Position numbers and translations under genes: made by a program
The notes under the pieces: generated by a model
Told to the model about the DNA's origin: nothing
The model's input: the letters and a program-made list of their open reading frames with translations, nothing else
Databases searched by the model: none
Shown here: positions 1-9,504 of the stretch, one piece after another
Numbering within the stretch: the first letter of the stretch is position 1
How the letters are laid out: each line of letters opens with the position of its first letter
DNA from: Bin80 sp965261255
Lineage (GTDB): Bacteria > Bacteroidota > Rhodothermia > Rhodothermales > Bin80
Direction: 5' to 3'
DNA: 64,000 nucleotides
Assembly (NCBI GenBank): GCA_965261255.1
Contig: CBDHCQ010000004.1
Span: forward strand, 806,001 to 870,000

Positions 1-2090
1 ACAAGCACTTCGGAGGAAGCGTGTTTGATCCGGCGAGTAATCCGTACATCCGCCTGATGAACAACCTGGAGTGGTGGAAAGCACCTGACCCGGAAAATGA
101 TGATAAACCGAGATGGCAAGGGGCAGTAGGTCGTGGCTTTGGATCCAGGGTTGATCCTGACGAAGGTGCACAGCTCGCATACGACCTGTGGCAGCGGACG
201 CATCGTGATGTCGGATATCAGTACGACGACAGGTGGGATGCACTCATCGACTTTACTCTCGGTGGTCCTATCTCCCAGAACAGCCGACTCTTTGTAGCAA
301 CCCAGATCAATAGGGTATGGCCTATGTTGCCAACGCCGGAAGCCGATAGACAAATGCAGGTAATGGGCAATCTAGTCACGAAGCCCGGGCCCGGCAAGAA
401 ATTGAAGTTGAGTGGAATGTATGGCAGCATCTATCAGCAGGAGTTCAGTTCTTCCGCGGGCGGCTTCTACAGATGGGTCTACGATCGCGTGATCGGTGCG
501 AATAAAGTGCTGGACAAAAGTGCAGGTATAGGGCTGGTTTACTCTCACGTTCTCAATGATCGGACCTACTACGAGCTGACTGTGAACGGTATGCGGACCA
601 AGCTCACCGAAGGCGTAGATGTGATTGATCCAGACCGGTTCCGCGATGATATCACGGATGGATCCGTCTGGGAAAGACTTTACTGGGAGGATGGATTCCG
701 AACGGGAGTCATGGATGATGACTTTTTCAACGAACGATCTTGGACATATTCCGCGGTCGGTTTCATTAACAGCCAGATCTCCAATAATCACGAAATCAAA
801 GCGGGGGTCCAAGGTAACTTGTATGACATAAATGTTGAGAATCGACTGAACCATTCTTCCCGAACCAGTGCTGTGCAGGAATTTTTTCAGGCCAGCCCGT
901 ATGAAGGGGCCATCTATGTGCAGGATAAGATGGAATTTCAGGGAATGATCACAAATGTGGGGCTGCGCTTTGATTTCTACGATCAGAATGTGCAGTACTA
1001 CACAGACGAATTCTCTCCATTCAGAGACCCTGACAACCCCGCACTCATCAATGAAACCAATGCTGCGACCGAAGAGACCCCCATCGTAGCGCGTCTGCAG
1101 CCGCGGCTTGGATTTTCGTTTCCGATCAGTGAGCGGGCAGTCTTTCATCTCAATTATGGCAGCTACCTAAAGCGCCCCGGTCTAGAGAGTCTGATTGGCA
1201 GTCGAACAACGCTCTTCAATGACAACCTGGGGACGGTGGAACCAAGACGACTCGGAAATCCCCTCTTAAAGCCGGAGGAAACCAAGAGCTACGATGTCGG
1301 TCTGGTGCTCGGAGTGGCGCGTGGGTTCACGTTAGATGTGAGTGGATACTACAAGGATGTCAAGAACCTGATTCAACGCGTAGTCTACATTGATTCCAAC
1401 GATAATCTTTATGAATCACTGGGAAATCGGGATTACGCAAACATCCGCGGTTTCAGTCTGCGCCTGAATAAGCGCAGGGGGATTATTTCTGGATCCGTGC
1501 GCTATCATTTTTCAGTTGCTACCGGAAAGAACTCAACACCGACGGGGCGCAGTCCGATCATTGACGAAACCGACGAGCAGACACAGGCTCCCAGTCCGCG
1601 CGATATCCTTCTCAATTTTGACCGCAGACATGCGCTCGTGTTGATTGCTGGGATTAACCTTCCACGGGAATGGGGGCCGAGGATCGCTGGCGGATACCCG
1701 TTAGGCAGTTTTCGGATAAACTTCCTTCATGATTCCCGAAGTGGCAGGCCGTATACGCCCAGTGAGTTATTGGGGGACAACTTTGCCAAGTTGAATACAG
1801 AACGCACCCCCTGGGAACACAACACCGATCTCAAGATCACTAAATCCATTCGTGCAGGGATTGCACAACTGGACGTTTTTGCTGAGATATTCAATCTCTT
1901 TAATGCGCGCATATTTCATTATAACAGGGTTTTTCTGGATTCCGAAACGTTGCGTCGCTACGAGAACGGAGAAGACATAGAGTACGCGCTACCAGACAGC
2001 AATAACCCTGAGCTTGCTGCTGTGCAAACCTTTCGTATCTACAACAATGCCCCCCGTTCAATACGGGTTGGTGTTGTCATAAACATGTGA
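1..2090 (+). CDS. TonB-dependent receptor, 5' end outside the window
   Basis: This is the beta-barrel part of an outer-membrane receptor that would import oligosaccharides using TonB energy. The frame stays open to the left edge, reading KHFGGS before the first possible start (GTG at 21), so the signal peptide and plug domain lie outside the window. The visible protein has alternating aromatic and polar strands. It aligns by eye with the complete receptor at 32770-35514: both have a 'GLRFDF' strand, a 'PRxGxxFPI' strand, 'YYKDxKNL' and an 'NRDYxNxRG' block. The T9SS-sorted surface protein starts 22 bp downstream, then a PorV-like protein, a FadL-like barrel and a lyase, in one tight operon. 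That context suggests alginate oligomers as cargo. The family call is firm; the substrate is inferred. Confidence 0.88.
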   Translation, partial: KHFGGSVFDPASNPYIRLMNNLEWWKAPDPENDDKPRWQGAVGRGFGSRVDPDEGAQLAYDLWQRTHRDVGYQYDDRWDALIDFTLGGPISQNSRLFVATQINRVWPMLPTPEADRQMQVMGNLVTKPGPGKKLKLSGMYGSIYQQEFSSSAGGFYRWVYDRVIGANKVLDKSAGIGLVYSHVLNDRTYYELTVNGMRTKLTEGVDVIDPDRFRDDITDGSVWERLYWEDGFRTGVMDDDFFNERSWTYSAVGFINSQISNNHEIKAGVQGNLYDINVENRLNHSSRTSAVQEFFQASPYEGAIYVQDKMEFQGMITNVGLRFDFYDQNVQYYTDEFSPFRDPDNPALINETNAATEETPIVARLQPRLGFSFPISERAVFHLNYGSYLKRPGLESLIGSRTTLFNDNLGTVEPRRLGNPLLKPEETKSYDVGLVLGVARGFTLDVSGYYKDVKNLIQRVVYIDSNDNLYESLGNRDYANIRGFSLRLNKRRGIISGSVRYHFSVATGKNSTPTGRSPIIDETDEQTQAPSPRDILLNFDRRHALVLIAGINLPREWGPRIAGGYPLGSFRINFLHDSRSGRPYTPSELLGDNFAKLNTERTPWEHNTDLKITKSIRAGIAQLDVFAEIFNLFNARIFHYNRVFLDSETLRRYENGEDIEYALPDSNNPELAAVQTFRIYNNAPRSIRVGVVINM

Positions 2091-2112
2091 CACTTACGGC
2101 ATAGTAACAAAG

Positions 2113-4353
2113 ATGGCCCGTATCCTCGCGTTCATTTTGATTTTGGCAGCAGTCCTTCCTGAAACTCAGGCACAGGTCCTGCGAGACAAGCGTGTACACC
2201 GTCGTGGCATGCTGCACGAGACGGTCTATAACACAGGAGAGATTGGTCGCAAGTGGTTTTACAGGGACCATGACATTACCCTGGATCCACTCATGGAGTG
2301 GCCAGGGAACTCAGCCACGTCCATCGATGGTCTGCAGTACAGTGGACAACACAACATTATCGGAGGTGGAATATCGATCTCAGCCTCGTACAGTGGCACG
2401 AACATATTCAATCTCGATGAGCGCATGTACTCGTTTGGCGGATCATCCGGGCAGCATATCCCCATTACGGTTGCCGGAGTGTATTCCTTTCCGATATCCA
2501 TTGAACGCGTAGAGAACTATCCGCTACTAGACGATGGAAGTGTGAACCCGGCTTATGATCCCAATGAAGCGGAGGAGATCATCACTGCGCAGTGGGGCAC
2601 CAATACCGGGATATCTGTCACACGTACTAGTCGTGCCTGGAGTTATCCAGACTATGATGATTTGATCATCTTCGAGTACACGTTCGAAAATACAGGCGAT
2701 AAGGACGGGGATGGCAGTCCAGATAATAATGAAACCCTTCATGAGGTGCTCATAGGGTTTCATTATGGAGTGGCACCTTCTATGATGGGGTTTCAGCGGT
2801 GGTATGGCACGTGGGAATATGATTTCATGTACAAGAACGATCTGCGCGGCTATTTCGATCGTCATCGCTGGTTAAGGTATGTGGTCAACACGGGGAATGG
2901 GGTGAACGCGGATTTTGCCCAATCCGGCAAGCCGGATCCAAAGTATTTTTCGAACTTTGCTGCTACCGGTGAACAGGGAGGAGGATTGATGTCCCCACAA
3001 GCTCCCGGTATCCAGATGTTGTATTACGATCGCAACTACTTGGCTACTAAGGGCAACACGATCGCACTTGATCCGAGGATTGCAAATGAGCGCATGATTG
3101 ATAGCGACAGCACGCTCAAACAACCCTTCATGAACAAGGTCGAAAGCGGAAACTCGAGGGAGGACAAGATGGAACCCAAGCTTGTTCCGTACACGCGCTG
3201 GAGTGGTACATATACGCCTTATCGCGAAACCGTATTTCCTCCCCCACCGGGCACCGAAGATCCCGATACCCTGAGGTGGATCGGACGTGGAGCATTCAAT
3301 TTCAGGCAATCCTACAAGGCGGTTGGTCACCATATTGTTTTTGGACCGTATATCCTTCCGCCGGGAGCCAAGTTGGAGTTCTCAATGGCTGAGGTGGTGG
3401 GCTATGGTGCTGCCCATGGACCTGGGGAATGGGATGAAGGCGGGGGACTTGGCGAGGTAATTGATGAGCAATTGCCGTGGCATGAGGTCCCGCATTTTGC
3501 AGATCGGGTGATTGATCCGGCTTCCGGTCAAACACTTTCAGAAAACTATGTCGGAGAGTTTGGTTATCCGGACTACGTAAACTCGGATGTCCGAACAGTC
3601 AAAGATGTGGCCGATATGGCTTACAATGCCTACACGGGCCGGCCCCCCGTGCTTCCTCTGTGGCCGGAAGATAACCCTCCTGATGGTGTTTATCAGATAC
3701 CTACTCCTCCTCCGGCGCCCATTGTCAAGATCACTAATAACGACAGAGCGCATTCGGTTCTGCGTTGGGGGCGTTCGCAGGAATCTTTTTCACATCCAAG
3801 GCTGACAGGCCCGGTGGCTACTTACCGAGTGCAGCGCTCACAGGCGGCAATCGGTCCATGGCAAACCCTAGCAGAGATTCCCGTTGGCAGTGCTAATGAT
3901 CTAACCGAGTCAGATCTGTACGAGTTCGTAGATACAGAAACGACGGTCGGAGAGTCACAGTGGTACGCAGTCACGTCCCTAGATGCCCAAGGAAATGAAA
4001 GCGGGAAGACTAATCTCATGGAAGTTACCTCCAAACTTGGAGCTGCCGAAACACTGACCGAAGTGCACGCTGTGCCTAACCCCTTTTATCTCAGCAGTGG
4101 TTTCACAAGTGGCGGGGGTGGTAATACAGCCCAGCAAATTGGTTTCTACGGGTTGCCGGAGCGTGCTACAATTGAGATTTACTCATACAGCGGACAGCTC
4201 GTTGATACGATAGAGCACGACGCGTCTCAGTATTCCATCCCGTGGTTTCAAGTGACTCGCAATGACCAGGAGATTGCTTCGGGAGTCTACTTCTTCGTCG
4301 TACAAACTCCCGACGGGGAAACCTATCGCGGCAAATTTACGGTGATCAAATGA
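2113..4353 (+). CDS. T9SS-sorted surface protein with FnIII-like domain (receptor partner)
   Basis: This 746-residue protein has a signal peptide (about 1-20, ending TQAQ). A long N-terminal region follows that I do not recognise. A fibronectin type III-like domain spans about residues 530-645. From about 650 there is a T9SS type A-like C-terminal domain, with 'AVPNPFYL', 'IEIYSYSGQLV', 'GVYFFVVQ' and a final basic 'KFTVIK'. It should therefore be exported by T9SS and held on the cell surface. It sits between a TonB-dependent receptor and a PorV-like protein and overlaps the latter by 4 bp (ATGA). The protein at 35523 has the same C-terminal variant and the same neighbours. By position it could do the job a SusD lipoprotein does elsewhere, capturing ligand for the receptor, but no binding domain is recognisable. 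Confidence 0.8.
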   Translation: MARILAFILILAAVLPETQAQVLRDKRVHRRGMLHETVYNTGEIGRKWFYRDHDITLDPLMEWPGNSATSIDGLQYSGQHNIIGGGISISASYSGTNIFNLDERMYSFGGSSGQHIPITVAGVYSFPISIERVENYPLLDDGSVNPAYDPNEAEEIITAQWGTNTGISVTRTSRAWSYPDYDDLIIFEYTFENTGDKDGDGSPDNNETLHEVLIGFHYGVAPSMMGFQRWYGTWEYDFMYKNDLRGYFDRHRWLRYVVNTGNGVNADFAQSGKPDPKYFSNFAATGEQGGGLMSPQAPGIQMLYYDRNYLATKGNTIALDPRIANERMIDSDSTLKQPFMNKVESGNSREDKMEPKLVPYTRWSGTYTPYRETVFPPPPGTEDPDTLRWIGRGAFNFRQSYKAVGHHIVFGPYILPPGAKLEFSMAEVVGYGAAHGPGEWDEGGGLGEVIDEQLPWHEVPHFADRVIDPASGQTLSENYVGEFGYPDYVNSDVRTVKDVADMAYNAYTGRPPVLPLWPEDNPPDGVYQIPTPPPAPIVKITNNDRAHSVLRWGRSQESFSHPRLTGPVATYRVQRSQAAIGPWQTLAEIPVGSANDLTESDLYEFVDTETTVGESQWYAVTSLDAQGNESGKTNLMEVTSKLGAAETLTEVHAVPNPFYLSSGFTSGGGGNTAQQIGFYGLPERATIEIYSYSGQLVDTIEHDASQYSIPWFQVTRNDQEIASGVYFFVVQTPDGETYRGKFTVIK

Positions 4354-5354
4354 GAATAAGAACCTCGGGCAGCATAGCCGTATTGGTCTTTCTGTTCGCC
4401 AATAGTTTGTTTTCACCGACGACATATGGGCAGAAGGTGGGAACATCTTCTATGCAATTTCTGAGTGTGGCTCCCGATGCCCGTTCGATGGGTATAGGTA
4501 CTGCGTATAGCGCTATAGCTGAAGGGGCGCACGCACTCTACTGGAACCCGGCCGGATTGACGCGCACAGCGGGACACAGTCTCGTAATTGATCGGGTGGA
4601 CTGGTTTCTGGATGCAGCACATTATGGGGTTGCCTACGGTGCATCTCTTGGATCCTGGGGGCACGCAGGCGTACATTTTTACATGGCGGACATGGGGGAT
4701 TTTCAGGAGACGCGCGTGGATCATCTCGGATTCGTTGACCAGGGCGGAACACAGGTATATAACCCGGGACTGACCGGTACCACCTTCTCATTACGGAGCT
4801 GGGTCTTTGGCGTCTCCTATGCTAGAGCCTTCACGGACCGGTTTTCTGCCGGTCTCACGGCCAAGATGGCGAAGGAAAACCTCTGGCTTTCGGAAGCCAA
4901 TGCGTTTCTGTTCGACTTTGGAATGACATACATAACGGGGTTTCGTTCACTGCGACTAGGTGCTTCCGTGATGAACTTTGGTGCACCCGTGGTCTTTGAG
5001 GAGGATTCCTATCCGGTACCGTTACGGTTCCGACTTGGTGGTGCAGTGGATATTATTGGGAGCGGTGGTCTTATTTCATTTCAGGACGCAAACCGTCTGA
5101 CCGCCACCTTCGACCTCATTCAGCCTAATGATTATGATCAACAGTGGGCTGCAGGACTGGAGTACGCATTTTTGCAGCGCATACATATAAGGGGCGGTTA
5201 TCAGCACAATTATGATATTGCGTCTTACAGTTTTGGACTGGGGATACGTCAGCCAATCGCTTCAGTAGGGCTCGGGTTTGATTACAGCTACAGCAGTATG
5301 AGCGAGGCGTTTGGAGTAGTGCACCGGCTTGGATTTTCACTTTCAATAGACTGA
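4350..5354 (+). CDS. PorV/PorQ-family outer-membrane protein
   Basis: This 334-residue beta-barrel protein has a signal peptide (about 1-27, ending TTYGQ). Its start has the family's usual look: 'FLSVAPDARSMGIGTAY' followed by 'ALYWNPAGL'. PorV/PorQ proteins are FadL-like barrels that take T9SS cargo from the translocon and pass it to surface attachment. The start codon overlaps the stop of the T9SS cargo gene (ATGA), which implies translational coupling and fits a dedicated shuttle. The protein at 38802 is a homologue in the same position behind the second receptor and cargo pair. It could alternatively be a plain structural barrel; the family assignment is more certain than the shuttle role. 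Confidence 0.82.
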   Translation: MRIRTSGSIAVLVFLFANSLFSPTTYGQKVGTSSMQFLSVAPDARSMGIGTAYSAIAEGAHALYWNPAGLTRTAGHSLVIDRVDWFLDAAHYGVAYGASLGSWGHAGVHFYMADMGDFQETRVDHLGFVDQGGTQVYNPGLTGTTFSLRSWVFGVSYARAFTDRFSAGLTAKMAKENLWLSEANAFLFDFGMTYITGFRSLRLGASVMNFGAPVVFEEDSYPVPLRFRLGGAVDIIGSGGLISFQDANRLTATFDLIQPNDYDQQWAAGLEYAFLQRIHIRGGYQHNYDIASYSFGLGIRQPIASVGLGFDYSYSSMSEAFGVVHRLGFSLSID

Positions 5355-5363
5355 CGCCAGGAC

Positions 5364-6764
5364 ATGCTTCGTCGACTCCCGCTACTGCTGCTGTTTATAG
5401 CCCCGTTGTCATATGGACAGGGGGTAATGCAGCCATTATCGGTTCAAGGGGTGGAGCGTCAGGAATCTGTAACTGCGCGCGCACGGGGAATGGGCAGCGC
5501 AGTAACCGCCCTCTCAGGTTCTATTGAAACCGTAATCCTCAATCCGGCAGGGCTCGCCAGTCTTTCTCGTCCGGTGCTCTCTGCAAGTGGGGCCTGGTTT
5601 CAGCAGGACTGGGCAGAAACACAGCATTGGAACCCCAATCGCTATTACGCGGGGATGTCGCTCTTTTTCGCCGATCCAGATGACTATCGGAGCGAGCCAC
5701 TCTCGGCACCGGACTGGACCCATAGTCAGGGTACTTTTCGATTAGCGGCAATAGGGGGAGCAATCCCATTGAGATTGGGAGACCGCGCATTGACTGTGGG
5801 GATTATGATGCACCAGACCGCACAGTTGAGCGATTATGATCGCAACGATAACGTACTGAATCCCTACATTGGCCAATTTCGTCCAGATCCTGTTGAACGC
5901 CCTAAGCCTGGAGAAGAAATTGTAGTTCGATGGTCAGCTTTTGAGAGGGAGCGCACGGGATATATGCAGGCGGTTTCCTCAGCAGCCGGGTTGGAATTGA
6001 GTGAAAATTTTCATGTTGGACTGCGTATTTCTCGAACTTGGGGGAGCTCAACGGATCGTCAGGAGATCCGCGAAACAGGTGTATTCATACTGCGAGAAGA
6101 TGCTCATGATTACAGTCATGAATCCGCCGATGGCGCCATATCGTGGGATGGATCCTCGGAATACAATAGCTGGGGAGGAGTACTGGGCATGCAGTGGCAG
6201 TATGATATGATCACTGTGGGGATCACGTACCAATTTTCGAGTAACCTGCGACGCAACTTCAGCAACACTGGACAAGCACGTACAGCGGACGGCGAGGTGC
6301 GAAGTCTTACGCAGGTAGGAGTAGATAAAGTTAGGTTGCCTGCCCGTGTTAGGGCAGGGGTTGCTCTGCGTCCTGTACCGGCCGTTACACTCGCTGCAGA
6401 TTATTCCTGGCAGAACTTTTCGGACCTGAAGGTTACGGGTAGTGGAGTGACCACAGCTCCAGACTGGGGGATGGTTGAGGGAATAGGATTGGGGGCAGAA
6501 TGGAATTTCCAGGGAGATACCTTCCTGCGTGCCGGGTTCAGGCGCGACCCACAGCCGTTCAGGATTGAAGGCTTTGGACTTGTCGGGCAGACGGCTACCG
6601 GAGACGCGTTCAGTGCCGGACTCGGGACGAGTATTTCCGTCCTTACGCTGGATATCGCATATGAATTCCAGCGCTTGCGTTATCAGGATAGATGGGAATC
6701 CAATGTTGATTACAACCGGATACGCAAGCATAATGTGCTCTTTGGTGTATCCTACACTTTTTAG
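5364..6764 (+). CDS. FadL/OmpP1-like outer-membrane barrel protein
   Basis: This 466-residue protein has a signal peptide (ending SYGQ). A FadL/OmpP1-like opening follows: 'ARARGMGSAVTALSG' then 'VILNPAGLASL'. The rest is amphipathic beta-strands, and the last residue is phenylalanine ('SYTF'), typical of outer-membrane barrels. Proteins of this superfamily pass hydrophobic or small solutes through a lateral opening, or act as T9SS accessory barrels. It starts 9 bp after the PorV-like gene and ends 17 bp before the lyase, so it belongs to the same operon. It is longer than the PorV-like neighbour and only distantly like it. A passive channel for oligo-uronates or a second cargo shuttle are both possible. 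Confidence 0.72.
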   Translation: MLRRLPLLLLFIAPLSYGQGVMQPLSVQGVERQESVTARARGMGSAVTALSGSIETVILNPAGLASLSRPVLSASGAWFQQDWAETQHWNPNRYYAGMSLFFADPDDYRSEPLSAPDWTHSQGTFRLAAIGGAIPLRLGDRALTVGIMMHQTAQLSDYDRNDNVLNPYIGQFRPDPVERPKPGEEIVVRWSAFERERTGYMQAVSSAAGLELSENFHVGLRISRTWGSSTDRQEIRETGVFILREDAHDYSHESADGAISWDGSSEYNSWGGVLGMQWQYDMITVGITYQFSSNLRRNFSNTGQARTADGEVRSLTQVGVDKVRLPARVRAGVALRPVPAVTLAADYSWQNFSDLKVTGSGVTTAPDWGMVEGIGLGAEWNFQGDTFLRAGFRRDPQPFRIEGFGLVGQTATGDAFSAGLGTSISVLTLDIAYEFQRLRYQDRWESNVDYNRIRKHNVLFGVSYTF

Positions 6765-6781
6765 AAAAAGCTGGCCGGCCT

Positions 6782-9406
6782 ATGAGCGGCATCTGTAGCA
6801 TGCGCGGCCAATCTGATTTTGCTGTGTCTTTATGGCGGCAACTGTTGTTCATTGGCCTCCTTATTCCCGCGAATGCTCTAGCTCAGCACCCCAGGTACGA
6901 TACATATACGGGTTTTGCTACGGATACAACTCCAGTATTACCAGCAGCTGAGCAACACCCGTCTTTATACTTTTCTGCAGATTTTATACCGGAGCTCCGT
7001 TTGCGTAAGGCTGATCAGAGCTCAAGTTATTATGTCCTGTGGGAGCGCTTCAGGGCGGATGCTCTCAGGTACATCACTAGAGATGCGTCGGTTCTTGATG
7101 AAAACGATCGTCCTCGTGCAGCAAAAACATTGGCTTTCTGGTGGATAGTGGAGGAAGATACTACTGCCCTCCAAAGGGCAATTGAGGCATTACTGGTAGC
7201 CTATGAAGGTGTGCCCCAGACTGGGGACAAACCTTATGATGAGATTTACCGTGCGACTTGGTTGCAGAATTACGCTGCTGCCTATGACTGGGTTTATGAT
7301 CAGTTGACCTCAGATCAGAACACTGAAATTCGTCGTCGCATAGCGGAAGAGACGCAGTATCTCAGGGACAATATTATGGTTGGGGCCCGTCTGGCACCGC
7401 GCCCACATAATCACCGGTCCAAGCCGGCCTGGGCAATCGGCACTGCAGCACTGGTACTATCCGACCATGATCAGGCGGCAGATTGGCTCTCCCATGCACT
7501 CGAGGCAGCAAATACAGTGACGAGATACCAGTTTAGCGCAGATGGGATCTACCGTGAAGGTGGGCACTACTGGATGTATAATGCAGTAAACTTTATTCCT
7601 TTTCTGTGGCATTACCTGAATGTATCAGGGGTAGATTTATTCGGTGATTATCAACCCGCATTTGAATGGCCAATCCGTGTGCGTACAGTACGTGGCCAGA
7701 TTCCGAATATTGAGGATTCCTACCTCAAGCCGGCGCCCACCCATATGGTGGCCGCAGCATACAGAGGTGTACCGACCTCCTTGAATACGGACGCAGATTT
7801 CGCAGCCATTTGTCAGTGGAATTATGAGAATACCCGCTTGATTGGCTATGATTATACTGGTGCCACCACAGATGTAACGTGGGAAATTGACGAGTATATA
7901 TTATTCGACAACTCCATTGAGCCCATTGCTCCATCGGCATCCCCCAATCAATTTCTGGAGGGGGGGCAGGTCGTTTTTCGAAGGAGCTGGAAACCCGCGT
8001 CGGGTGATCGGTACCTGCTTTTCCACGGTGTTGCCGAGGCGGACAACCATAATCATCCAGACCAATTATCTTTTTTCCTGGAAGGGAATGATGCCATTTT
8101 GGCTCCAGATGCAGGCTATGGCCCTGCCGGATTCTCTGACGATCGGCGTGACTCCTGGTATCTTACCGCCAAGGCACACAATATTGTAACAGCGGATGGA
8201 TACCCACCCGTGACGGACAACGTGGTTAGGCCGCCGCCTACATATAACGTTACTCCTCCGGCCCGCTACGAGATTGATTCCAAATTCTTTGGGTTTGCTG
8301 AAAAGGAAACAGGCTATATCCGTCCAGATGATGCACGTTTACGCCGGGCGATTGCCTTTCTTGATCAGGATTTTTTTGTTGTCTCAGACTTGGTTTACGG
8401 CTCCGAGGAACATACCTACAGGACCTACTTGCATGGGCGAGGGAGGTTCAGTCAGGAGGGAAACTATGTGTCGTGGTCTCCCTTCGAAACCCGTTTCGGA
8501 GCTGCCGCGAGGCTGGATGCATTTATCTTACCCGAGTCTGCGAGCTTAGCGGTATCAACCGGCTACATTAGCCTTTTCAAAGATGAGCGGCTGGAACGCT
8601 ATGTTGAAGCGGCGCAGGTCGGCCAGGAGGCGGCATTCATGCAGGTACTCTTGCCAGCAAGGTCCAGGTCTCCCGTTCCAGACCTGGACGATTTGAGTGG
8701 CGAGGCCCATGTAGCTGCGAGGCTTGTCAGATCTGATTCACTAGATTACTTTTTTCTCCAAACACGGTCAGAGTTGCGTGAGTTGGACGAATTTGCCACT
8801 GATGCCACTTTTGCATGGTTACGGAACACTGATGCAGGATGGCAGAACCTGGCTGTTCGCGAAGCGAGTCTATTCAAGAGTTCGGAGGTAGAGGTTATCT
8901 CAGATTCAAGGGTGACGCTTGCACTGGATGCCAGCACGAGTGGAGTCCTAAATATTGCTACGCCGGCGGTGCATCCATCTGCACAGATCGAAGTAGCCAT
9001 GACGGGTGCAGAGTTAGTGCAGGAGGTTCGTATTAATGGGCAGACAAGCCCGTTTACCTTTCAAACGGATCGTCTATTGATCGGCTTGGAAAGGACGAGT
9101 ATTGATCTGATCCCCGATTATAGTATTCCAGAGCAGTTACAAGCCTACCCAAACCCGTTCAGTTACTCCGTGACGCTGGAGGCATCGATAAACCATACTG
9201 GTCCACTTACCGCTGAGGTGTACAATCTCTTGGGCCAACGAATACGCGAGCTTGAAGCAGAACATATAGTCGGCACCAAGACTGTCCGCGTTACGTGGGA
9301 TGGATATACGGCGTCTGGTTCACCTGCTCCTTCTGCTGTATATCTCGTGCGCTTGACGGACGCGCGCGGTGCGACGTTGTTGGGTAGAGTTGTGCGTGTT
9401 AGGTAA
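6782..9406 (+). CDS. Heparinase II/III-type polysaccharide lyase, T9SS-sorted
   Basis: This 874-residue secreted enzyme has a signal peptide ending about residue 35 (NALAQ). An alpha-toroid-like region carries 'NHRSKPAWAIG' near residue 210 and 'GIYREGGHYWMYN' near 260. A heparinase II/III-like beta-sheet domain carries 'ADNHNHPDQLSFF' near 420-433. Near residue 785 a T9SS type A domain begins ('AYPNPFSYSV', 'VYNLLGQRI', 'AVYLVRLTD', final 'VRVR'). The Asn/His and Tyr motifs match the catalytic arrangement of uronate lyases in PL15/17/21/39-like families; I cannot fix the exact family. It is the last gene of the receptor operon and should act on the cell surface. Alginate is the likely substrate given the PL6 and PL17 neighbours, but other uronans are possible. 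Confidence 0.8.
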   Translation: MSGICSMRGQSDFAVSLWRQLLFIGLLIPANALAQHPRYDTYTGFATDTTPVLPAAEQHPSLYFSADFIPELRLRKADQSSSYYVLWERFRADALRYITRDASVLDENDRPRAAKTLAFWWIVEEDTTALQRAIEALLVAYEGVPQTGDKPYDEIYRATWLQNYAAAYDWVYDQLTSDQNTEIRRRIAEETQYLRDNIMVGARLAPRPHNHRSKPAWAIGTAALVLSDHDQAADWLSHALEAANTVTRYQFSADGIYREGGHYWMYNAVNFIPFLWHYLNVSGVDLFGDYQPAFEWPIRVRTVRGQIPNIEDSYLKPAPTHMVAAAYRGVPTSLNTDADFAAICQWNYENTRLIGYDYTGATTDVTWEIDEYILFDNSIEPIAPSASPNQFLEGGQVVFRRSWKPASGDRYLLFHGVAEADNHNHPDQLSFFLEGNDAILAPDAGYGPAGFSDDRRDSWYLTAKAHNIVTADGYPPVTDNVVRPPPTYNVTPPARYEIDSKFFGFAEKETGYIRPDDARLRRAIAFLDQDFFVVSDLVYGSEEHTYRTYLHGRGRFSQEGNYVSWSPFETRFGAAARLDAFILPESASLAVSTGYISLFKDERLERYVEAAQVGQEAAFMQVLLPARSRSPVPDLDDLSGEAHVAARLVRSDSLDYFFLQTRSELRELDEFATDATFAWLRNTDAGWQNLAVREASLFKSSEVEVISDSRVTLALDASTSGVLNIATPAVHPSAQIEVAMTGAELVQEVRINGQTSPFTFQTDRLLIGLERTSIDLIPDYSIPEQLQAYPNPFSYSVTLEASINHTGPLTAEVYNLLGQRIRELEAEHIVGTKTVRVTWDGYTASGSPAPSAVYLVRLTDARGATLLGRVVRVR

Positions 9407-9504
9407 GGGAAGTCAAGGATAGGCGGTTTAGAATATGTTTGTTGGGTTCTTCGTCATATCCTAACTACGATATTCCTCGCCTGTAAATGTCTCAAGCAGG
9501 ATTG

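Noticed and set aside
372..1148. Reverse frame of 258 codons
   Set aside because: It is antisense to the receptor barrel and has no recognisable domain.
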